64,000 bases of DNA from Nautilus pompilius (Eukaryota > Mollusca > Cephalopoda > Nautilida > Nautilidae): NCBI GenBank assembly GCA_018389105.1, contig JACATO010000626.1, positions 62,001 to 126,000 of the forward strand, written 5' to 3'. The position numbers and the translations under genes are program-made. Shown here in pieces: positions 46,450-58,377 of this stretch; the first letter of the stretch is position 1, and every line of letters starts with the position of its first letter. The notes below the pieces were generated by a model, which made no database searches, had not been told where the DNA came from, and was given only the letters and a program-made list of their open reading frames with translations.

Positions 46450-47286
46450 ATTTACCCTTGCGGAGAACCTCTTTGGATTTTACCTCTGGGAGCTTGCGTG
46501 AAATCGGATTACCGAAAGTAACCAGGACATTCAAGGTTTCGACGACAGGTAGGTCTGTTTTGTCTTTTTTGCATAAATTAACATAATTTATGCAAATTTA
46601 GTAATTGCCAATTTTGGGTATTTTTTCGATTTCTGAAATTTAAATTAGCTTAGACTCCCTTGTTAATTAGGCCGCGCAAAATACAATTGTTCTTCGATTT
46701 CCTTTAGTATAAGTTTTTCTGTTTCCTTAGTTTGCTCGAGAAACTTAGTTTCTCTTGCGTTTAGGTTCCTCGGAACATTTTTCTCTAGGTAGTTAGGTTA
46801 TTTTTCTCCTGTGTAAAATTAATTTAGACTTAGTTTTATTTCTTGATTCAATTACTTAGAATTTTTTCGGTAAAATTACTTCTCTGGACTTAGAATTTTT
46901 CCGTAAATTACAACTTAGATTTCTCTTAAATAACTTAGAATTTTTTCTGGACTTAGGATTTTTTCTGTTAGATAGAGTTCTTTTATAACTTAGTTTATTT
47001 TCTTAAGTAAAATCCAATTCTTAGTACTTAGAAATTGTTCAAAACCTTCGATTTTCATAACAAAAACTCCCTTCTACTTAGCCTTTTCCCACTAACTAAA
47101 ACATTTCTCTAGTATTAGATATTTAGTTCCCAAAGTAATTTAAACCTTAAACCTCAAGTTTAGTTTAAATACTCCTTTCTTTAAGTTCACAAGTATTATT
47201 GTCAAGAGTAGTTTTTCTTCCTAAAAAACCTTTTGCACAATAGTTTATCTTTAAATCTTTCAACCAATTGGCAAAACACTAAACTG
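46450..47286 (+). promoter_or_regulatory. 5' UTR of copy H
   Basis: A donor-like CAGGTAGGT has its GT at 46549, about the same distance from the element start as in the other copies once the retrocopy is discounted. The rest is AT-rich with repeated short blocks of the form ACTTAGAATTTTT between 46860 and 47040. No defined promoter box is recognised. Confidence 0.45.
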
Positions 47287-48360
47287 ATGGAGCCTCAACC
47301 ATCAACATCTGTTACCTCTACACCATCCGTCAGCTACGCCCAATCGGCCATGACGAAGGAGATTAACAACGACATTTCGAAGGATTTTGGGGAAGAAAAC
47401 GGAATTCCGTCCTTCGGAGAATTCATGCAGGAGTTGGACCAGGAACCTGCATATCCAACAAACATGAATTTTGAAAAGAGAAGCTCCTTATTCATACACT
47501 CTAACAAGGAAATTACTTGTTCAGAGGTGGGAAATGCCCTAGTAAATGCGGGCATTAACGAAAGAGTAAGGGCAGTACTAAGTAGTAGTGGAGGAGCGGT
47601 TGAGGTGGTGTGTAGCTCAGCTGCAAACGCTGAGCTTATCTCAACGCGCAGCCTCAACATTAAAGGGATTAAATACCCCTTTCGAGGAGCCAGCCCCATA
47701 GCGTGGGTTAAAGTTAGAGGATTGCCCCTGGCAACAGGTTGCGCAATTCCGGAAAAAATCTTGTCCAAATATGGAAGGATAATTATTCCTTTCAAGTATG
47801 ACACTCTTCCAGGACTCCCATTCCTCTCAGGACAGAGAGAGGTGGGAAAATGATCCTCCGTGAGCCGATACCAAGAAGGATCAGGGAAACAGTGGATGGC
47901 ATGACATTTTCTTTTACGGTCGTGTACAAAGACCAGCCTGCCCAGCCACCTTTTTGCTTTATGTGCAAAACCACCGGGCACACTCCGACCAGTTGCCCAA
48001 AAAACAACGGCAGAACACAGAATGAAGCTACGAAAGGTGAGGAGGAAAAACCTCCAATAAACATAATAAATATTGATGAAGAACCATCAACACCTGAGCC
48101 TCCTCCTGAAAAGGAGATTGGAGACTCAGATGGATCCAGCGCCCCAGGTCCGAGAACAAGAAAACAAAGACGTAAGGGCGCCAAAAGGACCATTAGAGAG
48201 TCCACACCAGTAACGCCGCCCAAGAACAAAGAGCGGAAAACAGCAGAAGTGCCCAGAGACAGCTCTCTGGAAGCCCCACTTAAAAAAACTGCTGCAGACC
48301 ATTAACACCACCCCCCAAACTGAGACTCAGGGGGCTAAATCCATGGAAGTAACCTCCTGA
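47287..48360 (+). pseudogene. H ORF1: RRM-like region plus CCHC knuckle, two frameshifts
   Basis: ATG 47287 opens MEPQPSTSVTSTPSVSYAQ, then GIPSFGEFMQELDQEP, FEKRSSLFIHS, VRAVLSSSGGAVEVVC, AWVKVRGLPLATG, YGRIIIPFKYD and SGQRE. A small insertion at about 47838 shifts frame. The second frame begins MILREPIPRRIRETVDG and carries the knuckle CFMCKTTGHTPTSC, an acidic stretch and a basic tail (KQRRKGAKRTIRES). It stops at 48305 because of a slip in an A7 run. In the alternative frame the reading continues to the ancestral end QGAKSMEVTS-stop (48358-48360), inside the terminal hairpin. Expected full protein: about 355 residues. Confidence 0.85.
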
Positions 48361-48372
48361 ATACGTACTTCC
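48345..48372 (+). other. ORF1 stop-codon hairpin, copy H
   Basis: Stem GGAAGTA (48345-48351)/TACTTCC (48366-48372). The loop contains TGA (48358-48360). The last pair is A:U here and G:C in G and J, a compensatory change. Confidence 0.8.
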
Positions 48373-48439
48373 ATTTGACGGTCTTTTTGGTTTTGACTCC
48401 AGTAACGTCCATTGGACAAACGAGCTTGATTAAGCGATT

Positions 48440-51400
48440 ATGTTAAGACACCAGGAATTTCTATCCCTGAATTTAAGAGGGATAAAATTCAAAAAACGAT
48501 GGAATGATTTCATAGATCATCTTGAGCATTCCACAACTAAAACAATCATATGCATGCAAGAATTACACTTGCAAAATCAAACAGAGGTAGATAGGTTTTT
48601 CAAGAACTGGTCCGGAAAAATTTTAACAAGTTTAGATCCTTTAGGAAGGAAAAAAGGTGTAGCACTTTTTTTCCATCATAGTCTAAATGCACAAATAGTA
48701 CACTCTTATAGTGATAACAACGGTCGTATCATAATAGCTAGCTATCAAAACGAGCTCCAAAGAAAAGTGATGATTGCTTCAGTCTATGCTCCTACCGTCG
48801 CGAAGGAACGTACGACTTTCTTTCAAAACTTTAATGATATTCTAGAACAGGAAATTAGGTCACACCCTGCAGATGATATACTCATCTTAGGTGATTTTAA
48901 TTGCGTCCACTCCCACGACCTAGATAGGCAGTGCCCGGACATTAAAAGTAGAACGCATCTGATGGGAGAGTTGCAGCTGCAAACCATGTGTTCGCAGTTC
49001 GGCTTGGTCGATGCGTATAGGTATAAACACCCTGACGTCAAATCATACACTCACTATAGTAGTAAATACAAGGTAGCAACTAGAATAGACCGAGTGTATG
49101 TTTCTAAACATATAGCTAGGCAGCTCCAAGACGTTTCGCACGACGTTGTCGCGTGGAGCGACCACTCTCAGGTTAAGGCCAGCTTTCTCACCCGCGAAGA
49201 AGCCAGAGGCCCCGGACTCTGGAAAGTCAACAACACTATTCTGACGGAGCCAGAGTATGTTGAGAGGGTCCAGAGCTTCTGGGAGCGATGGCAGTCCCGC
49301 AGGGATGAGTTTGAGGACCCCTTGGAGTGGTGGGACGTAGTCAAGTTTAAGATTAAGGAACTTAGTATTAAGTACTGTCAGGCAAGAAAAGCATATCAGG
49401 AATTCCTAGAAAACAAGTTAAAAACAGTTAAAACTAGAAATTAAAAAGGCCAATTTAGGTACAGATAACAGCGTCAAAATAAAAGCCATCCAAAACAGAA
49501 TAGATAAAATGCAATTAAACAAAACAGAAGGCGCTCGCATTAGGGCTCGAGTACCAGCCATGAACGGTGAAGGGAATAGAATGTCTTTCTGTGGCTTAGA
49601 AAAATCTAAGGCCGAAAGAAAATCCATAAATAGACTTAAAACAAAAGAAGGCCGTGTCTTAACAGACATAGAAGACATACTAAAAGAAGAGACTCGGTTC
49701 TATAGTGAACTCTACACTAAAGAAGACACATGTCCCATAGCTCAGGACAGCATCTTGGCGTGTCTGGAAAATAAACTAGACCCCCTAGATGCCGAGTCTT
49801 GTGAAGGATCCCTAAACCTTACCGAAATAAAAGAAGCCATTAGGGCTTTAAATAAAGAAAAATCCCCAGGAGAAGATGGCCTTACGCCTGAATTCTATAA
49901 GAGATTTGAATATCTCATAGCAGAAGACCTGACTATGATTGCTAATTACGCTCATAGAAATGGGATCCTCTCAGAAAGCCAGCGAACAGCCACAGTCGTC
50001 CTGCTGCCGAAAGGGGGCGACTTGGAACGTCTGGACAACTGGAGACCCATAAGTCTCCTAAATAGTGACTACAAAATTATAGCCAAGGCGTTAGCAAACA
50101 GGCTAGCCAAAGTTATGAATAAAGTTACTAGTGCTGATCAGACCTGTTCAGTTCCAGGAAGAAGTATTACGAATACTCTTCAACTGTTCAGAGAAATCAC
50201 AGCTAAGTTAGACACGGAAAATTCCATAGGCATAATGCTAGCTCTCGATCAGAAAAAAGCCTTTGATAGGGTAGACTGGAATTTTCTTGCTAAGACTCTT
50301 AAAGCCCTCGGTTTCGGGGAGTCGTTTATCAACTTTTTCAAACTTCTTCAATCTAACATCTACTCTCAAATATATCAAAATGGCTTCGTCTCAACATCCT
50401 TCCACCCTTCAAGAGGCATAAGACAGGGGTGCCCCCTAAGTGCCATGTTGTATGTCCTTACGGCGGAACCTCTAGCTGCCCTCATAAACAAAGATCCCGA
50501 CATCAAAGGCATCCAGAACACAAAAATAATACAATACGCTGATGATACAACCCTCCTTCTGAAAGACGAAGCGAGTCTGGATGCAGCCTTCAAGGCACTG
50601 TGTACTTACGAAAAGGCATCAGGAGCGAGGATAAACCGCCGAAAGACTAAGGCAGCATGGTTGGGGGGCAATCAACAGCCCCTCCTACAACACAACATAG
50701 AATGGGTGGAAAATAGCATAAAACTTCTAGGTATCTTCTTCCCTGTCAAAAACAACACTAACACTCAGAAAGATAATTGGGTCCCAGCGATTAATAAAAT
50801 AAAAGCTTTACTAACCGCATGGTCCTCCCTAAATCTTTCCTTTTTTACCAAAACAGAACTAATTAACACTTACCTTGCTTCCAAAATCTATTACAAATCA
50901 AAAATCATAGGCATGCCAGCGTGGGTGCGTCACTCCATAGACAAGGAGCTCGACTCCTTTATATGGCAGGGGCGTAAACACCTGGCTAATAAAAATATAA
51001 CAAGACTACCTCGAAACCAAGGAGGGTTAAACCTCCTAAACTTAGAGAGCAAAATAGGTGCTCAACAAATTCTAAACGTTATCGATATCATAAGGAATGT
51101 AGACAGTGAATCAAGATGGCAAAAGCTATTCCTCAACCGCTTAGCTGAGGCTTACAACGTCTCTGACGGCATGCATGTCCTCACTAACAAACTAAAACTA
51201 TATAGAGCACAAGGAAAATTTCTAACCGACTACCACACCTCATTAATACATAAATGGACTAGTTGCAACATCAGCATAGGAACAAATAACCAAGTAAGCT
51301 TAGGTTCTCAACAAGTTGATCTAAGCAAATTATCTCAGCGGGATATACATCTCTTTCTGTCGTCACGACCTATTCAGGAACCGGATTACAGAGGGAGATG

Positions 51401-52106
51401 GGAAAGTACACTGTCTTCAGGAACACTTCCGTGGGATAGAATTTGGAAAAGCTCTGTTAACCAACTAGTGGACGGGTTCTCCTCCGACATTCACTGGAAA
51501 TTACTCAGGAATGTTCTCCCCACGAGAGAGAACAAAGTCAAATGGAATTTAATAAAATCACCAAAATGTCTCAACTGCCCAGAGACGGATGAAACGGCTC
51601 TACACTCTGTCTTCTCCTGTCCGGTGAACATAGAGCTGTGGAGCCTAGTCCGAGACTTGATTTTCAAAATTAAAAGTCCCCAGAAGGAACTTACTTCCTT
51701 CTGGCGCATCTTTGGCTTCAACAATAGAACTAAAAAGGACTGTTTATCTAACTTTCTGGTTTTCACCGCACAGCGGATTGCTTGGGGTAGCCGGAAGGCT
51801 TTAGAGAGCGGTCACCTCACCTCAACAAAAAAACTCTTCCAAAATTATGTAACCCATTGGTTACATCAAAAATACACAGTCATGCAATCCAGTGTAAGCG
51901 ACAGAGCATACTTCTCAGCCATCTGGTTGATTAACGACGCTCTAGGATACATCAACAAAAACAACAAACTCATCACACACACAGACACCTCTCTCCTACC
52001 AACACCTCTCTTAGACCACCCCCCCCTGAGTCAAACTCTCTCTTCCTTCCTCCTTATTTTGATATGTAATTTACTTTATTCTATGATGTCTTTTATCTTT
52101 CTATAA
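48440..52106 (+). pseudogene. H ORF2: endonuclease, RT and zinc knuckle; one frameshift, extended C-terminus
   Basis: The first frame (48440-49444) is a complete AP endonuclease: Asn11 in SLNLRGIKF, Glu41 in MQELHL, VYAPTVAKER (Tyr116), GDFN 151-154, ATRIDRVYVS (Asp217) and SDH 240-242. A 1-2 nt loss at about 49430 (KLKTVKTRN-stop) shifts frame. The second frame is open from there to 52106, with RPISLLNSDYKIIAKAL, MLALDQKKAFDRVDW, GIRQGCPLSAMLY, IQYADDTTLLLKDEAS, WLGG, LLGIFFPVKN and FIWQGRKH. The C-terminal knuckle reads CLNCPETDETALHSVFSC. An extra C in the run at 52018-52025 bypasses the usual PP-stop and adds a hydrophobic tail. All catalytic residues of both enzymes remain. Confidence 0.92.
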
Positions 52107-53104
52107 AACCTTCCCTTTCAGCTCACAGTAACGAAGACAGCCTCAAAATAATGTACTTATGTAATACATACCAAACCTCTTTATCCACAACTTTTCTACA
52201 CATAGCAGTCTAAAAGAAGAAGATTTTATCATCTGCTACAGCCAAGTGTATATTTATAATACACATACACATTTTCAATTTCTGGAAAACTCATCCTACT
52301 TCCTTCTTCTTTCCTAAGTAAAGAAATTTACCTTTTAAATTCAGCAACTCCAACCCCCTCCCCTTCTTCTAAGTGCAAGCCTCTATTTATTTATAAAGTC
52401 TTCCACCCACTTTATACCCTATGTAAATGGACTAACCATGCTTCTGTCTTCGTTACCTAATTAGCAACACCCCAGTCCCAACAACACACAAGGACATCAA
52501 AACTACCACACATATCTGCTTTTCAGATGGCGAGGAACTGGGTACCTGGTCACTGTGATGATAAACACCACAGTGATCGTACTACTTTCTCGGTACATGC
52601 CATCCAGAGGGAACCTCCGGTCCCCCCACGTGGGAGGTGAGTTTTTACTCACTAAGAAACATCATCCCGGGAACATTTAGTTCCCCGACGGGGGAGGACT
52701 GGACGAAAAGCTACAGGAAACGGAGGGAGAACATGTCTCCATCCATTTTACAAACAATTAAAACAAGAGACCTATACCCCACCCTGAATCCTCTTGGATT
52801 TCAAAAAATAAATTGTGGCCCACTTCCCTCAACAGAACAAGGACACACAGAGAGAAAACTCTGTTCTAGAGAGTCCAGCCAGGACAAACCTACCCCTCCT
52901 GCGTGCAATACGAAGGAGTTGGGTAGCCCGCTGCTCTCGCTAGGCTGAGGTACACTTTTAAACAAAACACAGGTCGAAATAAGACCTCACTTATAAACAG
53001 CTGTGACGGCCGGTCGTGGAACCGATCCAGCTACACCCACATACACACCCCTAAACACCGCACAACACAAAAAAAAAAAAAAAAAGAAAAAGAAAAAAAA
53101 AAAA
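52107..53104 (+). other. 3' UTR and tail of copy H
   Basis: Hairpins: an 8-bp perfect stem TCACTGTG/CACAGTGA at about 52549-52575, GGGAAC-CTCCG-GTCCCC at 52609-52625, GGGAAC-ATTTA-GTTCCC at 52669-52685, and GGAGA-ACATG-TCTCC at 52726-52740. The conserved tail block starts at 52839. It ends in an interrupted A-tract at 53069-53104, followed by the U2-like start of I. Confidence 0.78.
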
Positions 53105-53134
53105 GATCAAAGTGTAGTATCTGTTCTTATCAGT
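53105..53134 (+). other. U2 snRNA-like segment at the start of copy I
   Basis: Thirty bases equal U2 snRNA nucleotides 25-53 apart from one extra A. It includes the branch-point-recognition stretch GTGTAGTATC. It lies between the A-tract of H and the rest of the I 5' UTR. The remaining U2 sequence (Sm site, 3' stem-loops) is absent, so this is not a U2 gene. Confidence 0.8.
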
Positions 53135-54142
53135 CGGATTTACCCTGAGCGACGTCTCGGAACCCGCACTGCGGAAGTACCTGACTTTCTCCTTCGTACA
53201 GCGCACCGAACGGTAAGTGTTTTTCTTGCGTTTTGCTGTGAATTTTTCGCGTGTGTATTTTGCTGTGATTTCCTTGCTGTGCTTCATTTGTATTTTATTT
53301 AGACTCCTCTGTTAGCTCGAAGCACGATCTGTTTACTGTGAAATTTGCTAGATTATCTAGGGCTCTGAATTTGTTTAGGCAAATCGCGGCCGGACACTAG
53401 GTCTCCGCTGAGTAAGTCCCGAGGGACACCGCTTATAGGACCCGTAAGGTGGTTACACCTAGCTTCTCTACCCACCCGTAGACGCGCACACTTAAAGTAA
53501 GGTAGAATAGCCTGCGTAAGAGTCATAGGACTCAGAAATTTTTAGATACCCTTAGATTCCGACATAAGAGTCTTCGGACTCCACCCACGTAATTTGTAAA
53601 AGTCTAGAACTTGGGAGTTTTTCTCCCCCTGATATCTGCGAGTAGCCACCAGGTTACGGACTTAGAAAATTTCTTCGTCCTGCCCGTATAATTTGTAAGA
53701 GTCCACAGAGACTTAAGTTTTTCTTCTCCCCTTCCTCCGTAACCACTCTGAAATTTTTCTTCTCTCTGTATTTACTCTATCCCCCCCTTTTTCCTTCCCT
53801 TCATTGTAAGAACTTAGAATAGATAGAAACAGCCCTTGGGCATCTACGTAGCTAGCTACACTAGAATAGTAACAAAGATTAGATACCAAGTCCCAAGGAA
53901 AGGATAGGGTTAATAACACAGTAGACAGATCACCACATCAGTTCGAATCCCCAGCACCGACCCACCCACCCCGCCTGCCACCACAGCCCCCTCCAGCCCC
54001 TCCCCTTCTTTTTTCCATAGCACCAGGCCGCTCCCTGTAATCGGAGCCTAATCCGATTAGCGACTGCCTGCCTCACCGCCGGCAGAACAAAGGAGTACAG
54101 CCAGAGCGACCGACCATTAGCGGAATACACGCACAAAGCGAG
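53105..54142 (+). promoter_or_regulatory. 5' UTR of copy I with U2-like start
   Basis: 53105-53134 matches U2 snRNA nucleotides 25-53 except for one extra A. A donor-like CGGTAAGT has its GT at 53213, 108 nt in. Like G and J it has short repeated blocks built around AAGAGTC..GGACT. Confidence 0.55.
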
Positions 54143-54460
54143 ATGGAGCCCCAGCCATCTACGAGCTACGCAACCGCCGCCGACATTCCAACGACGAAGA
54201 TAAGCTCCCCAAAGGACAATGGGGCCCAGGAAGGAATGCCTTCCTTTAAGGAGTTCCTCCGCGAACTCGAGCTGGACGCTAAGGACGCGTCCAGCCTGAA
54301 ATTCGAGAGATGAAGCTCTCTGTTTATTACACCTGCCACCGGCGTCTACTGTGAGGACGTCGGGCGGGCACTGAATCAGGCCGGGCTCCTTACTAAGGTC
54401 AGGGCAGTGATTCCAAGTTACGGGGGGGGGGGCAATCGAGGTGATTTGCCGCACTACCCG
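54143..54460 (+). pseudogene. I ORF1 N-terminal fragment
   Basis: ATG 54143 opens MEPQPSTSYATAADIP, then MPSFKEFLRELELDAKDASS. A TGA follows in FER-stop where relatives have Lys (about 54311). LFITPATGVYCEDVGRALNQAG and VRAVIPSYGG follow, with the frame broken in a G10 run at 54422-54432. It ends in VICRTTRDTE, where it joins ORF2. There is no knuckle. Confidence 0.82.
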
Positions 54461-56279
54461 TGACACGGAAGATTCCATAGGAGTCGTGCTAGCCGTAGGT
54501 CAGAAAAAGGCTTTTGATAGGGTTAACTGGAGTTTTCTCATAGAAACACTTGAAACCCTTGGTTTCGGGGAGTATTTCATTAACTTTGTTAGGCTATTCC
54601 AAAACCATTTAATCACAAACATCTACCAGAACGGATTTCTTTCATCATCCATCCACCCAACAAGATGCATCAGGCAGGGGTGTCCCCTCAGCGCCATGCT
54701 GTATGTTCTGACAGCGGAACCGCTGGCCGCCATGATTCGCCAGAACCAAGCAATAAGGGGGATAAATGGTGTCAGGATTCAGCAATACGCTGATGACACC
54801 ACCCTCCTGCTAACAGATGCGTCCAGTCTGGACGCAGCGTTCAAAGTCCTGGAGGTCTATGAAAAGGCCTCTGGGGCAAAAATAAACAGAAGAAAGACCA
54901 CCGCAGCATGGCTGGGGGGCAGTAATAAACCCCTGCGCCAATACAACATCAACTGGGTGGAAGACAAGATTAAACTACTGGGAATTTACTTCCCAGTAAA
55001 ACACAGTACTAACACGCAGCATGACAACTGGCAACCTGTGATTAATAAAGTCAACGCTTTACTAACCGCATGGTCCTCGCTAAACCTTTCTTTCTTTACT
55101 AAAACTGAACTAGTCAATACATATCTCGCCCCAAAAATATACTATAAATCTAAAATAATAGGGATGCCAGGCTGGGCGCGCACCGCCATAGACGCCGAGT
55201 TAACTCGGTTTCTTTGGCAAGGACGCAAACACCTGGCAAACAAACAAATAATCAGACTCCCTCGGAACCAAGGAGGATTAAATCTGATCAATCTAGAGAG
55301 CAAAATAGGTGCTCAACAGATACTAAACATAATAGATATCATAAGGAACGTAAACGACAGACCAAGATGGCAAAATCTCTTCATCTCCCGGTTAGCGAAA
55401 GCATTTGACACCCTCGACGGGGTCGATGTTCTCACTAATAAACTAAAACTATACAGAGCACAAAGAAACTTACTAACAGACTACCACATAACCGCACTCC
55501 AACAATGGATCACTAGCAACATCTCTATAGGAACAGATAACATCGTAAGCCTAGGAGATACTAAAATAGAACTAGACAAATTATCCCAGCGAGACATCTA
55601 CCTCTTCCTGTCATCACGACCTATAGAGGAACCGAATTACAGGAAGAGGTGGGAAGACACCCTAAACTCAGGAACACTTCCGTGGGACAGAATATGGGCT
55701 AGTTCCATTAATCGTCTCGTGGACGGACAAACATCTGACATACACTGGAAATTAGTAAGGAACGTACTCCCCACAAGGGAAAATAAACATAAATGGAAAC
55801 TAATAAATTCACCCAAATGCCTCGCTTGTCACGAGGTGGACGAAACGGCAATCCATTGTCTATTTTCCTGTCCGCAGAACATAGAACTATGGTGCCTAGT
55901 CCGAGATTTGATTTTCAAAATTAAGAGTCTCCAGAACAAACTTACGTCGTTCTGGCGCATCTTTGGCTTCAACAACAGAACTAAAAAGGACTGCCTTTCG
56001 AACTTTTTGGTTTTCACCGCCCAGCGGATCGCTTGGGGTAGCCGAAAGGCTTTAGAAGGCGGTCAGCCTACCTCAACAAAATTACTATTCCAAAATTACG
56101 TAACTGATTGGTTACACCAAAAATATGCAGTCATGAAATCCAGCATAAATGACAGACAAATTTTCTCATCCACCTGGCTAATTAACAATGCATTAGGACA
56201 AATCAATACAAACAAAACTTTACACATACACTTTGACAACCCTCCAACTTCAACACCTAGTTTAGATCAACCACCCTGA
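54461..56279 (+). pseudogene. I ORF2: RT palm to C-terminus, motif A Asp lost
   Basis: An open frame of about 600 codons continues in phase from the ORF1 remnant. It starts at RT motif A, which reads VLAVGQKKAFDRVNW: the catalytic Asp of AVDQ is Gly here, so polymerase activity should be absent. GCIRQGCPLSAMLY-type wording (Arg-Gly replaced by Arg-Cys, TRCIRQGC) and QQYADDTTLLLTDASS follow. WLGG, LLGIYFPVKH, WARTAIDAELTRFLWQGRKH, LPWDRIW and the knuckle CLACHEVDETAIHCLFSC are intact. The end LDQPP-stop is at 56279. RT motifs before motif A and the endonuclease are deleted. Confidence 0.9.
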
Positions 56280-57321
56280 GTCACCCCCTTTAATATCTTT
56301 TTCATTTAAGTTTAATATAGGATGCTGGAAAAGAAGACTTCTTAATACTCTTTTTCTTCTCTTCTTCTTATTACTCTTTCTACTTCTTGATCTTTATCTT
56401 GTACACACATCGTGATTGCTATAATGTCTTAACTTGTACACTCAGCGTGTTTACTAAGTAATATTTGGAAATAATTAATTCTTCATATGTAAATCAACGA
56501 TTCTTTCTTAAATGATCTCTGATCATTTTAAAACATAAACTAAAAACAAAGTGGAACTTCTTTATCTTATCAAACCAAACTCCCACCCCCTCCCCTTATT
56601 TTCAGTGTAAGCCTCTATTTATTTATAAAGTTACCCCACCCCTATATTATACACATGGACTAACCATGAGTTTTTCTTCGTTGCAATAACAAACATACAC
56701 AGTCCCAAAGAAGATCAAGACACAAGAAACATCTATGTGGTGTGGAATGGGGCAGAGGATGCTGTGATGACAATCAACACAACAGACTCTGCTACTTCCC
56801 GAAATGACCACCTGCATGGGAACCTCTGGTTCTCCCACGTTGGAACAGTAAATAGCAAAAGTCATAAAGACTTTAAAGCTATAATTACAAGAGAATCTCC
56901 GATTCTCCCACGAGGGAGGACTGAAAATGAAGAAGCAAACGGAGGGAGAACATGTCTCCATCCATCACCCCGCAAAAATAAAAATAGAACTCTCTCCATC
57001 CTTCCAATTTTTGGAAACTGAAAAATAAACAGTGGCCCAAACTTCCCTTTCAGTACAAGGACATACAGAGAGAAAACTCTGTTTCTAGAGAGTTCAGCCA
57101 GGACAAACCTACCCCTCCTGCGTGCAATACGAAGGAGTTGGGTAGCCCGCTGCTCTCGCTAGGCTGAGGTACACTTTTAAACAAAACACAGGTCGAAATA
57201 AGGCCTCACTTATAAACAGCTGAGACGGCCGGTCGTGGAACCGATCCAGCTACACCCACATACAAACGCAACATAACAAACACTCCCCTAAACACCGCAC
57301 AACACCAAAAAAAAAAAAAAA
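56280..57321 (+). other. 3' UTR and tail of copy I
   Basis: Hairpins: GGGAAC-CTCTG-GTTCTC at 56818-56834 with one G:U pair, GAGAAT-CTCCG-ATTCTC at 56891-56907, and GGAGA-ACATG-TCTCC at 56945-56959. The tail block starts at about 57056. It ends in A15 followed by the U2-like start of J. Confidence 0.78.
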
Positions 57322-57351
57322 GATCAAAGTGTAGTATCTGTTCTTAACAGT
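57322..57351 (+). other. U2 snRNA-like segment at the start of copy J
   Basis: Same segment as in I with one T-to-A change, again directly after an A-tract. The shared extra A in G, I and J shows a common source rather than three independent draws from a normal U2 gene. Confidence 0.8.
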
Positions 57352-58377
57352 CGGATTTTACCAAAGCGACGTCTCGGAACCCGCATTGCGGAAGTACCTG
57401 ACTTTTTTTCGTCCAGCGCACCGAAAGGTAAGTTGCTTTCCTTCTCTGCTGTTTATTTTCGCGTGTCAATTTCCGTCAATTTCACTGTGCTTTTAGTATA
57501 AGTAATAGAACTAGACTCCACTGTTAATTAGAAAGCACGAACTGTTCACTGTGTGTTTCTTAGGCAAGCTAGGGCTCTGAAATTGTTTAGGCGCGTTGCG
57601 GTTGGACGCTAGGTCCCCGTCACATAAGTCCCACGGGACACTTATTAGCTCCTTAAAGGGTCTCCGGACACCTGTTCTGTTCCCCCTCTAGAATACGATA
57701 GAACATACTTCCTAAGAGTCGTCATACTCATTTCTTAACTGGCCACTTAGATTTTCTTCCCTCCGCTACGCTTCTTAGTTAAAGTCTCCGGACTCCTTTC
57801 TTCTGCCGCAAGGCCCCGTAAGTGGAAGTTCTTCCACAGCGTTTCCAAGTAATAAGTCTCTGGACTTAGTTTTTCTTCTCCGCCGCTTCCCTGCCCACCG
57901 TATAACTTGTAAAAGTTCTTTAGAACTTTCCTTTCTGCTAGGTTAAATAGGCTTTAAAACACTTCGTGTTATTTTCATATCTCTCGCGAGTAGATAGTCT
58001 CCTCTTCTCCTCCCCGCTTATCCGGGAGTAGATACGAAAACACGAACCTCTGGTTGCACTAGTTAAATCACCCCGCTTAAGTTAGGCAGCATACCTGTCA
58101 CGCTCCAGAGGAATCCGTAAACCCTGATAGATAGCAACACACAGTGAGCGCCCCCTCAGTAAAATCTGTTAGAATCCCACCACAGTTCCACCCACCCCAT
58201 CAGTCACCTACGCCCCCCCCCCCGCCAACCCCACTTCTCCATAGCACTCTGCCAGCCACTCCCTAATCCGATACATTAGGATACAAATACAGAGCCGTAC
58301 TAGACACAAAGAAAGCGTCGGTAAGTAGCCACTCCTTTTTTTCTTTCGCTATTATACTGGAGCGCGACACATCTGCG
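57322..58377 (+). promoter_or_regulatory. 5' UTR of copy J with U2-like start
   Basis: 57322-57351 matches U2 snRNA nucleotides 25-53 with one extra A and one T-to-A change. A donor-like AGGTAAGT has its GT at 57428, 106 nt in. A second GGTAAGT lies at 58319, shortly before ORF1, followed by a pyrimidine tract near 58335-58350. A C-run lies near 58212-58222. Confidence 0.55.

Larger units (their letters stand above)
46241..53104 (+). mobile_element. LINE copy H, complete length, best preserved
   Basis: Starts (A)n-ATCACTTGG after the tail of G and ends in a long A-rich tract (53069-53104). A retrocopy splits its first 10 bases from the rest. ORF1 has two single-run frameshifts; ORF2 has one frameshift plus one extra C near its end. 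Its 5' UTR is unusually AT-rich. Confidence 0.88.
53105..57321 (+). mobile_element. LINE copy I, internally deleted, ORF1 joined to ORF2 RT
   Basis: Starts with the U2-like segment at 53105 and ends in A15 (57307-57321). It keeps the whole 5' UTR, the first third of ORF1, the RT and C-terminus of ORF2, and the entire 3' UTR. The missing block of over 3 kb covers most of ORF1, the endonuclease and the RT N-terminus. Confidence 0.87.

Noticed and set aside
53105..53134. A functional U2 snRNA gene
   Set aside because: Only nucleotides 25-53 are present; the 5' stem, Sm site and 3' stem-loops are missing.
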